Assembly (NCBI GenBank): GCA_023105745.1
Contig: JALGQZ010000009.1
Coordinates: 9,212,937-9,276,936 of the forward strand
Direction of reading: 5' to 3'
Length of the DNA: 64,000 nucleotides
Source of the DNA: Austropuccinia psidii
Taxonomy: Eukaryota > Basidiomycota > Pucciniomycetes > Pucciniales > Sphaerophragmiaceae
The translations under genes were made by a program, and so were the position numbers. How positions within the stretch are numbered: the first letter of the stretch is position 1; each line of letters starts with the position of its first letter. Under the pieces are notes generated by a model. The model was not told the DNA's origin. It did not search any database and saw only the letters and a program-made list of their open reading frames with translations. Positions 48,015-58,716 of this stretch are shown piece by piece.

Positions 48015-49850
48015 TGTAAGGTGTGGATATGAAACTTTGATTAAAAATCAAGTACTTTTCCTGTCCTCAAAATCTGTATAAGGTAAAATCAATTAAAAAT
48101 AATAAGAAATATTATTTTTAAGAGAAAACACGCCAACTTCATTGTTTATAACTTTATTAGTATAAAACAATAATATTATAAAGATTTATTGTTTTACCAA
48201 CAATAAAAGTTTATCCAAAAAATACTCTACAAGAGATATTTCAAGGCTACAAAAGAAATTTCTTCAAGAGCAATTTCAATTGGAATTAAATGAGCAAAGG
48301 ACTGCAAGAAGTTAATTAAAGAACAAAGTCTTTAAAAAGAATATTAAAGAGAAAACACGCCCAAAAGTGACCAGAGTGAATTTGAAAACAAAGTGACAAA
48401 GTCAACAGTGATGAAAGATGCTTTAATTCACTTTTGGGATGGTTCAGGGGTAAAAATGATTATAAGAGTTACAAACAATGATTATAATAATTTTTTCACG
48501 TGGTTAAAAGGTTCAAAATGACTTAAAAAAGGTGGTTGGAATCTTTTATTGATTGGTTTAACAGTTTTAAACTAATTAATAAAAGGAAAAGATTCTAACA
48601 TGAAGAGAAAAGAGGGGCAAAGAAGACATTCTTTTGTAGCCATCAATTCTCTTACTCCAAAAGTAAAATTTCCTCTTGTGAGTCGTGAAAAATAGTCTGA
48701 CAACAGAAAAGCCAATTATGGCATCATTGAACCCTGGTTTAGACCAAAAAGGGGTGGTTTAAGCCATTTTCAGCCATTTTTCGCCATTTTAGACCCTTAA
48801 ATCAGCCATTACTATAGCAATACCAGGCCTAAATCCTTAAAAACACGTCAGAATGTGTGTCAGAGGCGTAGAAACCAGTTAAAACTGTTTTTACTATGAT
48901 TGTTTTATCTTAAGGGTAGTTTCACCCTCTTGGCAACAGTTAAAACTACCCCAGTTGGTATCAAAACCACATCATCAATTGAGTCCACAGACCCTGTAAC
49001 TCAATTCCAGGCCAAAAGTGATGAACTTTTGCGTGAATTTTGACATCCCACGCCTGTCAGCAAGGATCTTGGGGGTCTAGCTCCCCCTTAGAGCTGGAGT
49101 TCCTTTTCCCCCCCAAATTTAATCTTTCCAATTTATTTTTCCTTTAATTCCTCATCATGTATTATACTTATAATTTACATATGTAATTCGATTAAATTGT
49201 ACAGTACAATACAGTAATAATTGATACCTCATATGTAAATAAAATTTCACTTATGTAATACATGCGCACATTTTGAAATTTCAATTGAATTCAATTGAAA
49301 ATACTTCAATTCCTCATAACTTCTAAACTAAACACAACACCTCAATTTTAACACAAAAATTGATGGTTAACACCACATGTGGTGTGAATTAATTTAAAGT
49401 TTTGAGGATTTTCAACTTTTGTATTGAAAATACTAAAAACTTAATTTAAGCTTATTTAGAGTTGAGTTACAAGAATTTCACTCAGAGGTGACCCCACCTG
49501 ATTTTTTATGAGGAATCCAGTGGTGAAATAATTCCTATGTGTTTATTCATTGAATAAAAAGTTATAATAATTTTTATTTAAATTTTTTCCAATTTTATTT
49601 ATTTTTTCACAATTTTGTTAAAATTTCATTTTAACTCAATTTTTTCAAGTATAAATGTAATTTTATACTTACAAAATTTAATGTATTTTTATTTTTAAAT
49701 TGTAATTTATTTTTTATTTTTAATATAATTTTATATTTATATTTTGATTTTTATTTTAATTATATAAATAAATTCATTTTTATTCATATTAATATGTTAT
49801 TTTTGTATTTGTGGTCTTTTGGGTATATGAAATTACCTCTAAGGCTCACA
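48015..49850 (-). repeat. 3' LTR of element C (1836 bp)
   Basis: Left tip TGTAAGGTGTGG, right tip AAGGCTCACA. It pairs with 56930-58716. The partner lacks about 47 bases present here (around 48618-48668), and the rest differs by a few percent by eye. Confidence 0.95.
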
Positions 49851-50675
49851 TTCCCTCCCCCTAAAAAAGAATATTACTTTGTAATATTGCTATTTCTAGT
49901 GGGTCCGAATCTCCTGAGGAGTTTGGTAGCTTCTGGTATATCTTTTTCTTCTAACCATTTATCTTCACAAGTTGGGTCACTGTACCTAACAAGGTATTCC
50001 CTCACTTTCTTGGTTCCACATGTGGTTAACACCACATGTGGTGTGAATTAATTTAAAGTTTTGAGGATTTTCAACTTTTGTATTGAAAATACTAAAAACT
50101 TAATTTAAGCTTATTTAGAGTTGAGCTACAAGAATTTCACTCAGAGGTGACCCCACCTGATTTTTTATGAGGGATCCAGTGGTGAAATAATTCCTATGTG
50201 TTTATTCATTGAATAAAAAGTTATAATAATTTTTATTTAAATTTTTTCCAATTTTATTTATTTTTTCACAATTTTGTTAAAATTTCATTTTAACTCAATT
50301 TTTTCAAGTATAAATGTAATTTTATACTTACAAAATTTAATGTATTTTTATTTTTAAATTGTAATTTATTTTTTATTTTTAATATAATTTTATATTTATA
50401 TTTTGATTTTTATTTTAATTATATAAATAAATTCATTTTTATTCATATTAATATGTTATTTTTGTATTTGTGGTCTTTTGGGTATATGAAATTACCTCTA
50501 AGGCTCACATTCCCTCCCCCTAAAAAAGAATATTACTTTGTAATATTGCTATTTCTAGTGGGTCTGAATCTCCTGAGGAGTTTGGTAGCTTCTGGTATAT
50601 CTTTTTCTTCTAACCATTTATCTTCACAAGTTGGGTCACTGTACCTAACAAGGTATTCCCTCACTTTCTTGGTTC
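49365..50675 (-). repeat. 659-bp tandem duplication across the LTR/internal boundary of C
   Basis: The segment from GGTTAACACC (49365) through the LTR edge (49850) and the first 166 bases of the internal region is repeated from 50024, with a second LTR edge at 50509. The units are nearly identical. At the junction (50017-50023) the sequence CCACATGTGG appears as filler beside the same palindrome in the LTR. The chromodomain end of pol is therefore present once complete and once as a fragment. Confidence 0.9.
49851..49866 (-). other. Polypurine tract of element C (also at 50510-50525)
   Basis: On the minus strand AGGGGGAGGGAA ends directly at the LTR start TGTGAG. The tandem duplication gives a second copy. 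Confidence 0.7.
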
Positions 50676-50979
50676 TTAATTTCCTTTCTTTAAGAACTTT
50701 GGTAATTTTCTTAGTACCAGATGTTTCAATAGGAGGTATAACTTGGGGAATCTTATTCCTCAAGGGAAATTTCTCAGCATCACTAGATTTATATGGCTTT
50801 ATCAAGCTCACTGGAAATGTAGGATGCTTATTGCTAAGTTCTTCAGATAACTCTACTTCAAAAGCATTTTCTCCATGGAGGGCTTTAATCACAAAAGGTC
50901 CTGCAAAGGAGTCTTTCAACTTTTTACATCCTTTGATGTTATTGAAGTTAGCGGTGGATACAAGAACTAGGTCCCCCAC
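50533..50979 (-). pseudogene. End of element C polyprotein: GPF module and chromodomain
   Basis: Open 148 codons reading VSTANFNNIKGCKKLKDSFA, GPFVIKALHG, then VLKERKLRTKKVREYLVRYS and DPTCEDKWLEEKDIPEA to the stop at 50533-50535. It is the normal continuation of the integrase frame but shifted by loss of a base near 51010 (compare 15382-15400 in B). The YLVRYS...WLEE part is the chromodomain-like tail expected to contact modified histones. Confidence 0.85.
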
Positions 50980-51004
50980 TTTGAAATCTGGAGTTGCATG
51001 TGAT

Positions 51005-53717
51005 TTATCCCATTTCCTTTAGCATATGAAAAGAGTCCTCCATGCACCTTAATGCATGCTTTCTAGCTTTGTCTAGCATTTCTTTGAAGCTAGCAGCTGT
51101 AGGATGTATTTCAACTAAATCTTTCCTCAAGGAATCTTGGGGTAACTTGGGGTTGCATCCTTTTTCTAGAATAGCAGGAGTTTGATTGGTACTGGCATTG
51201 ATTGATGTTTTGTATGCCAGTTCCAGTGCAGGTAGAAGAGTACACCAATCATTGGTGAAACCATCACTATCTTTAAATTCAAGGCCATATGCACAAACTA
51301 TTCTCACCATATCTTCTCAGGTTTGAATCATTCTTTCAGCCAGCCCATCAGTTTGTGGGTGGTAGGCTGTGGAGAAGGATAATTTTGTCCCAAATAGTTG
51401 GTGAAGATTTGTACACAGTGCTGAGGTGAATTTAGGATCTCTGTCACTAATGATATTTGTAAATATGCCAGTCCATGATACTACTCTATTCCATATCAGA
51501 AGAGCTGTATCCATGGCTGTATCATCTTTGTGGCATGGTAAAAATATTGCAGTTTTACTGAACCTGTCTACAATTACTTGGCAAGCATTATAACTTCTGT
51601 CACCACCTGGTGGTAGTCCTGTTACCCAATCCATATGGACAATTTCCCAAGGTCTTCTGGGTTCTTGAATTTTTACCATATTTCCAAGTCTCTTGCCAGT
51701 GGATTTGTTTGCCTTTTGACATCTGTCACAGGTTTTGCAATACTCTGTAACTTCCTTTTGCCACATTGGCCACCATATACAGGTCTTTACCTTTCCTTTT
51801 GTTCTGTCTTCAGACAGATGTCCTGAAAAGGGGCTGTCATGGCATTCTCTCAGAACAAGATTGATTAGTGACCTGTCCACAACTGTCATAACACATGTGT
51901 GCTTTGTTATGTGGTAAATTATACCATCCAATAGGTGAAATCTTCCTTCATCATAAGATATTTTCCATACTTCATCCAAGGCATGTGTAATAGAGTTGTC
52001 TTTACAGTCCTTGTTAAGCAATTGGCATAAGATGCTAAAATTCTTATCTTGAGTGTAACTGTTTCTGACTTCTTCAAAGAAGGTGGTGTTTAAGTCTGTA
52101 ACACTTATCCCTTCTATTGGAATTTGTGGGGAGGCTTCTTCTGGTACATACGCAGGATTATCAATATCATTTGGTAATGGCCATCTGCTTAGTCCATCTG
52201 CATTTTTATGAATATTGCCATATTTGTGAACAATAGTCATATTGCCCCTATATTCTTGTATAGCTATTTGCCATCTGAGCATATGTCTGTTGGGTGTTTT
52301 CATGTTTAGAAGTGATTTAACAGCGGTACAATCTGTTATTACTTCAAAGACACATCCTTCTAGAAAGTAATTGAGCTTTTCTAGAGCCCAAAAAAGGCAT
52401 AAACACTCCATCTGACTTGCTCCATATCTGGCTTCAGTTGGTTTGATTTGTCTAGATATGAAACATATGGGTCCTTCGACATGTTTATCATTTATGATCT
52501 GAACTTGGTGAAGTGCAGCACCTAGCCCATCTCCTGATGCATCAATATAAAGCTTAAAGGGCAGCTTAAAGTCTGGCATCAGTAAGAGTGGAGCAGTGGT
52601 CAAAGCTTCTCTCAAAGATTCAAAGGCTTTTACTCTGTCAACTGTCATTTCAAAGACTGTGTCTTTGTCACATAGCTTATAAAGAGGTCTTGCTATGGAT
52701 GCAAAATCTTTAATGTGTTGCCTGTAATACCCTGCAAAACCCAAAAATGACTGAATTTCTTTTTTGTTTTGAGGCATGGGTTTAAGCAATACTGCTGCAA
52801 CTTTGTTTTTGTCAATTCCAAGAGATAAACTAGATACTAAATGCCCTAGTGCTTTAAGCTCTTTAAATCCAAAATGGCATTTCTTTAAAGAAATTTTCAT
52901 ATTGACAGATTGAATTTTTGTCAAAACCCTGGAAAATCTGTACATTTGTTCTTCCCAAGTTTTGGAGCAGACTATAATGTCATCAATGTAAATGATTAAC
53001 CATCCTTCTGAAAGTTCTTCAGGGAAGATTTCATTCATCATTCTTTGGAAGTGTGAAGGTGCATTTTTTATACCAAAGGGCATTCTTAAATATTCATAAA
53101 CTCCACAATGAACAATGATTCTCAAATACTTTCTTGCTCTTGGTGTCACCACATTCTGATGAAATCCCTTAAGAGCATCCATAGTGCTTACATATAGTGC
53201 TTGAGATATTTGAGTGAGGGCAATTTGGATCTTTGGAATTGGGTATCTGCCTGTAACAGTATAAGTGTTCAGAGCTCTAAAGTCCCCAACCATTCTAGAT
53301 TTTCCATTATGCCAAGCCACTATGACTGGTGTAGTTATTTCTACTTCCTCATTGTGGCCTAATTTTCTCATTACACCAAGGTCTAGAAGCTCATTAATAT
53401 GGATCTCTAGAGCTTCTCTTGATTTTGGACTTGCTGGATATGCAGGTCTTCTCAAGAGTGGTGGATAAGGTCTCTCAATATTAAGGATAATATCAACTTC
53501 ATGACCAATAATTGCCCCTAGGGGTTCTTTATCTGAGGCAAATGCTTCTTTATGGTCATATAAAAGAGAATAGAGTTCATTTTCTTGTTTATCATTCAAA
53601 TGAAGGCTTAATTCAGCTTGATTTAAGTGTTCAGACTTGAATTTCTCTAGCTCTAAATTGACTGGTGATACTTTGTTTACTGTAATTTGTCTTTTAAATG
53701 GTAAAAAGGAAAATGTT
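51005..53717 (-). pseudogene. RT, RNase H and integrase of element C
   Basis: The stretch 51317-53599 is open for 760 codons. From its first Met: RT with [17 protein letters not shown] (about residues 42-58), first Asp in STMDALKG (about 140), YIDD (about 204-207, near 52979-52990), RNase H with [34 protein letters not shown] and HKNADGLSR. Then the HHCC segment ([12 protein letters not shown] ... CDRCQKAN) and the integrase core ([27 protein letters not shown]). A single TGA (51314-51316) follows and the same frame continues to 51005. Upstream a TAA near 53716 separates it from protease. All catalytic residues seem present, so element C is only a few mutations from an open polyprotein. Confidence 0.95.
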
Positions 53718-54661
53718 TAGCGCTTATTGTCTTCAATAGTAAAGTATCTGTCTTTGTTGTTGTGTAAATCTATGCCATACATTATCAAATAATCATTTCT
53801 CAATATGAAATGGGTACTAGAGCAATTTTCCATAACAAAAAATTCAACAGTGATTCTTAAATTTCCATTGATATGTGGAAATATGACACTAGTCTCAAAT
53901 ATTACCAATGCTTTCATTGGGTTACTTGCACTATTGAATTTCATGCCATCAATTGGCAACAATTGATCTTCAAAGTTTGGTACACAAGTTTTAAGAAAAG
54001 ATTTACCAACACAAGAGCAGAAGGCTCCTGGGTCAAGCAAAGGTTTAGTGGGTTTGTTGTCAATCACCACTTCTGTTATACAGGAGTTACCAGCTGTATA
54101 ACCTTTTCCTCTGTTTGGTTTGGTTTTCATGAGTTGTGCATCTTGGATTTTTGATAAATCAAGTTGACCATTGCTTAATTGTGGCAGGTGGGAATAAGAT
54201 TCCATGATGTCAAAAGTGGCATTGATATTTTCTATATCTTTAGAAGATTCAGAAAATATGGATGACTTGTCATCTGAATTTTCTTCAATTATGTCATCTT
54301 TTCCAACATCAGGTTCTTTCTCAACATCAATTTCATTGATTTTCCCTCTTTTCGGACATGTATTGGCTAAATGGGTGGTGCTTTGGCAAATATGGCACTT
54401 TCTGACCGTATCTGCAGATTTATATTTAATATTATTGCAGTTTTATTTGGGGTTTTTGTCCACAGAATCCTTCCAAGGTGTATTAAACCTTGTTTTGAGA
54501 TTCACCCTACTGGAACCAATTCTGGTTCTTGTGGTTACTTCCTCTAATATATTGATAATGTCTTCTGCTGAAGATTGTTCAGTAGTCCTGCTCTTGACAG
54601 CATGCTCTAAGTCACCTCCACATTGTCTTAGAATTTTTCTATGAATCATAAATTCTGACAT
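53717..54661 (-). pseudogene. Zinc knuckle and protease region of element C
   Basis: Same frame as pol. It contains MSEFMIHRKILRQCGGDLEH, a stop near 54440, the zinc knuckle CHICQSTTHLANTC near 54350-54400 (CX2CX4HX4C), a Glu/Asp/Ser-rich linker, and a retropepsin segment LLDPGAFCSCVGKSF near 54030. The normally invariant DSG triad is DPG here, so protease activity should be lost. The stop at about 53716 follows DNKR, where element B has a Gln codon. Confidence 0.82.
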
Positions 54662-56323
54662 GTCAGGGTATAATGCTGTTAATCTGTCTTTTTGTTGACA
54701 AAACCATGGTAAGGCTTTGTCTTTATCAGCATTAAATTTGGCGAATTCAGAGGTTGTTTCAACTTTAAACCTCCAAGCATCATTGGCCCATTTGTTGACA
54801 ATTTGGGTTTTCCACTAAGTCCAACTTTGGTGTCCATGTGCTTGTCTCAATTTGATATACCATCTGTGAGCTGATTTGGTAAACAAGGTGTTAAACCTGG
54901 CTGTCACCAATCTGTCTGGTAATTCAAAATCTTCTTTGATCATGTCAATACCTCTGATAAATTCCATATGGTCATATTCTTCTTCACCACTGAAGTGAGG
55001 CCATTCCTTAAGTTTTGGAACTTCTTTTAATAGTGCTTGGCCCATTGATGGTTCCAAGTTATGAAAATAAGTAGAAAATTCATCTTTTAACTGTGAATTT
55101 TCACCATCCAATACTTGTGGATTGGGAATTCTTGCACCCTCATTCTGGTTCAGAGGTGTAGAAATTCTTGGCAAGGTGTTTAGCAGTTGTTCAATATCAT
55201 TCATTTTACTGTTGTTACACCTTTGAGAATTTTTTAACTCATGTTGTAAGCTTTGTATAGAGTCTATGACATTCTTTTTATGTTAATCCTCTTTATATGT
55301 AAGCTCATTCCATAACTCTGTTTGTTTAGTATTATCAGATATAAATTCATTTAATTTCATTGTTAATTTTGATATTTCCTCTTTTGAGGTATCAAAATCC
55401 TTTTTAAGTGCAATTGTATTTGTCTTTACTTCAGCAAATGCTTTTGAAATATTATCTAGAGTCTTTTTATTGTCCTCTTTGATAGTACTAATGGCATGTT
55501 TTATTCTTGTTTCAATTATGTCATCAATATTGAGCTTAGAATATTTTTCTGTTAATTCTTTAATAATGGAAGATTGTTCATTTATCTTAATGCCAAAAGA
55601 ATTATCATTATTGGAAGTTTTAATTGTTCTTAAAATTTTTTCAAAAGACATAAGTGTTTCATTAATTTGGCACAGGCTCAGGTTGTTTGTTTTAATGTTG
55701 TTACAAGTGGTTTCATTTTTATCACAAAGATGTTTTTTCACATCATTTATAGCATCATACAACTCTGGGATGGAAACAAATATATCAGAAATCATTTCTG
55801 GAACTTTAATCTGGCTTCCTCCTTCTTTTGTAATTCCATCATGGTTCTGGCCATCTGAAATACATTTTCCGTGGCATCCTGCTGAATCTTTGGGATCCTG
55901 TAGCCCTGGCTGTAAGGTATTGGAGCTGGTGCCTTCCCTTTGCCCTTGTTTGGAGGTTGTGGCTGCTTCTTCACATTGGAAATGCTGCTGCTGGCCACAG
56001 GGGCTGTTTTTGGAACTTGTTTTGGAGGTGGAGGGTTGTTTTTCCTCCATTCTGCTGTTAAGAGCATCATATTCTTCTTTTCCATCAATGGATGCCATCC
56101 ATTGAGTAACTTGCAAGTGTTGGGATGGCCCAGGAACTTCCTCACAGTTAGGTATGAATTCATGCAGTTTCTCCACAGATCTGCAAGGATCTGGTACTCT
56201 TTGTACTGAAGTGCATTGTTGCAGGCCTTCTGGCTGGCTTTGTAAATGTCCACTGAGGCTTCTTGTGGCGGTGTCAGCTCTTTTTGAAGGTAAAATAGTG
56301 TCATCAGCTTCAGAATTGGACAA
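54662..56323 (-). pseudogene. Gag of element C, in frame with pol
   Basis: The frame from 56323 (MSNSEADDTILPSKRADT) runs 346 codons to 55283 and is in the same register as protease and pol. It is interrupted by a TAA at 55280-55282 and a stop at about 54812. The first 170 codons overlap ORF1 in another frame. The second half is a long Lys/Glu/Ile-rich segment with heptad-like spacing (KEDNKKTLDNISKAFAEVK), a likely coiled coil. The part 54815-55204 is the capsid-like domain (LKEWPHFSGEEEYDHMEFIR). Gag assembles the particle. A continuous gag-pro-pol register suggests one polyprotein. Confidence 0.82.
55792..56304 (-). CDS. ORF1 of element C, overlapping gag in another frame
   Basis: 170 codons reading KELTPPQEASVDIYKASQK, LADLWRNCMNSYLTVRKFLG and LLNGWHPLMEKK, with a Pro/Lys-rich tail (PPNKGKGKAPAPIPYSQGYR) and ending ARLKFQK at 55792. 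It is homologous to ORF1 of B (10324-10887) and A (61552-62286) and is more constrained in appearance than the overlapping frame. An upstream exon is suggested at 56488-56724 (acidic/Asn/Thr-rich, minus strand). Start uncertain. Function unknown. Confidence 0.55.
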   Translation of the reverse strand: MTLFYLQKELTPPQEASVDIYKASQKACNNALQYKEYQILADLWRNCMNSYLTVRKFLGHPNTCKLLNGWHPLMEKKNMMLLTAEWRKNNPPPPKQVPKTAPVASSSISNVKKQPQPPNKGKGKAPAPIPYSQGYRIPKIQQDATENVFQMARTMMELQKKEEARLKFQK

Positions 56324-56911
56324 TTTATTGTTGTGGAAGTCTTTTACTGACCCTTGTCCTTCTGTATCTGATTGGTCTCTACCATAATCACGTCTATTAC
56401 CTTTTTAGGAGCTGCTTGAGGGTTTATAGCTTGCTCCTGATCTGGTTGAAGGCATATTTATGATTAAAAAGGTATAAAATAGTAATTTTATGTCAAAAAC
56501 TCACTATTTGACAAATTTTTAGCTCTTTGAAGGGTATTACTTATATCCAGATTAATTAATTCAGAGGTTATTGGCTCAGGTTGGTTATTTTGAGTCACAA
56601 TAACAGTGCTATTATGGTCTGAAATCACAGTGCTTGCAGGAATAATACTGGTAACTGTTGAGGCTGTTTCAATGTTTTCTTGTCTTACCACGTTGTCAGA
56701 CACTAAAATTAATGAAAAAGCCAATTAATTAAATAAAAAAAAGGATATTTCAAAAAAGAAATGAAAATATAAGCCTCACTTATAATATGAAAAAAAAATT
56801 ATTTTTTTATGGATTTTTTGAATTATAAGTATTTTTTACATGTTTTTAAATTTTTCAATATAAGAAAAAAGATTTAAAAAGAGTAAAAAAAATATGTCAC
56901 AGGTAAAATAT

Positions 56912-56929
56912 CATGGCTGGGCCCCCAAA
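56912..56929 (-). other. Primer-binding-site position of element C
   Basis: On the minus strand the 5' LTR (ends CTTACA) is followed by TTTGGGGGCCCAGCCATG, the same motif as in element B apart from a few bases. Confidence 0.55.
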
Positions 56930-58716
56930 TGTAAGGTGTGGATATGAAACTTTGATTAAAAATCAAGTACTTTTCCTGTCCTCAAAATTTGTATAAGGTA
57001 AAATCAATTAAAAATAATAAGAAATATTATTTTTAAGAGAAAACACGCCAATTTTAATTTTTATAACTTTATTAGTATAAAACAATAATATTATAAAAAT
57101 TTATTGCTTTACCAACAATAAAAGTTTATCCAAAAAATACTCTACAAGAGATATTTTAAGCCTACAAAAGAAATTTCTTCAAGAGCAATTTCAATTGGAA
57201 TTAATTGAGAAAAGGACTGCAAGCAATTAATTAAAGAACAAAGTCTTTAAAAAGAATATTAAAGAGAAAACACGCCCAAAAGTGACCAGAGTGAATTTGG
57301 AAACAAAGTGACAAAGTTAACAGTGATGAAAGATGCTTTAATTCACTTTTGGGGTGGTTCAGGGGTAAAAATGATTATAAGAGTTACAAAAAATGATTAT
57401 AATGATTTTTTCACGTGGTTAAAAGGTTCAAAATGATTTAAAAAAGGTGTTTGGAATCTTTTATTGATTGGTTTAACAGTTTTAAACTAATTAATAAAAG
57501 GAAAAGATTCTAACATGAAGAGAAAAGAGGGGCAATTTCCTCTTGTCAGTCGTGAAAAACAGTCTGAAAACAGAAAAGCCAATTATGGCATCATTGAACC
57601 CTGGTTTAGAACAAAAAGGGCTTGTTTAAGCCATTTTTAGCCATTTTTAGCCATTTTAGACCCTTATATCAGCCATTACTATAGCAATACCAGGCCTAGA
57701 GCTTTCAAAACACGTCAGAATGTGTGTCGGAGGCATAGAAACCAGTTAAAACTGTTTTTACTATGATTGTTTTATCTTAAGGGTAGTTTTACCCTCTTGG
57801 CAACAGTTAAAACTACCCCAGTTGGTATCAAAACCTCATCATCAATTGAGTCCACAGACCCTGTAACTCAATTCCAGGCCAAAAGTGATGAACTTTTGCA
57901 TGAATTTTGACATCCCACGCCTGTCAGCAAGGATTTTGGCGGTCTAGCTCCCCTTTAGAGCTGGAGTTCCTTTTCCCCCCAAATTTAATCTTTCCAATTT
58001 ATTTTTCCTTTAATTCCTCATCATGTATTATACTTATAATTTACATATGTAATTCAATTGAATTGTACAGTACAATACAGTAATAATTGATACCTCATAT
58101 GTCAATCAAAGTTCACTTATGTAATACACGCACACATTTTGACATTTCAATTGAATTCAATTGAAAATACTTCAATTCCTCATAACTTCTAAACTAAACA
58201 CAACACCTCAATTTTAACACAAAAATTGATGGTTAACACCACATGTGGTGTGAATTAATTTAAAGTTTTGAGGATTTTCAACCTTTGTATTGAAAATACT
58301 AAAAACTCAATTTAAGCTTATTTAGAGTTGAGTTACAAGAATTTCACTCAGAGGTGACCCCACCTGATTTTTTATGAGGAATCCAATGGTGAAATAATTT
58401 TTATGTGTTTATTTATTGAATAAAAAGTTATAATAATTTTTATTTAACTTTTGTCCAATTTTATTTATTTTTTCACAATTTTGTTAAAATTTCATTTTAA
58501 CTCAATTTTTTTAAGTATAAATGTAATTTTATACTTACAAAATTTAATGTATTTTCTTTTTTAAATTGTAATTAATTTTTCATTTTTGATATAATTTTAT
58601 ATTTATATTTTGATTTTCATTTTAATAATATAAATAAATTTATTTTTATTTATATTAATATGTTATTTTTGTATTTGTGGTCTTTTGGGTATATGAAATT
58701 ACCTCTAAGGCTCACA
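56930..58716 (-). repeat. 5' LTR of element C (1787 bp)
   Basis: Left tip TGTAAGGTGTGG, right tip AAGGCTCACA, then the duplicated GATAT. The length difference from its partner is mostly one deletion near 57535. Confidence 0.95.

Larger units (their letters stand above)
48015..58716 (-). mobile_element. Complete Ty3/Gypsy family C element (10,702 bp), minus strand
   Basis: LTRs at 48015-49850 and 56930-58716 with tips TGTAAG/CTCACA, and the perfect target duplication GATAT at 48010-48014 and 58717-58721. Internal genes run on the minus strand: ORF1/gag, protease, RT, RNase H, integrase and chromodomain. It is inserted in the transposase gene of the giant element. The 3' LTR edge carries a 659-bp tandem duplication. 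It is the best preserved element of the window. Confidence 0.96.

Noticed and set aside
50453..51022. Plus-strand ORF of 189 codons
   Set aside because: Exact antisense of the chromodomain and integrase end of element C. The minus strand has the recognisable domains.
55470..56105. Plus-strand ORF of 211 codons
   Set aside because: Antisense of the overlapping ORF1/gag region of element C. It has hydrophobic composition typical of such shadows and no family resemblance.
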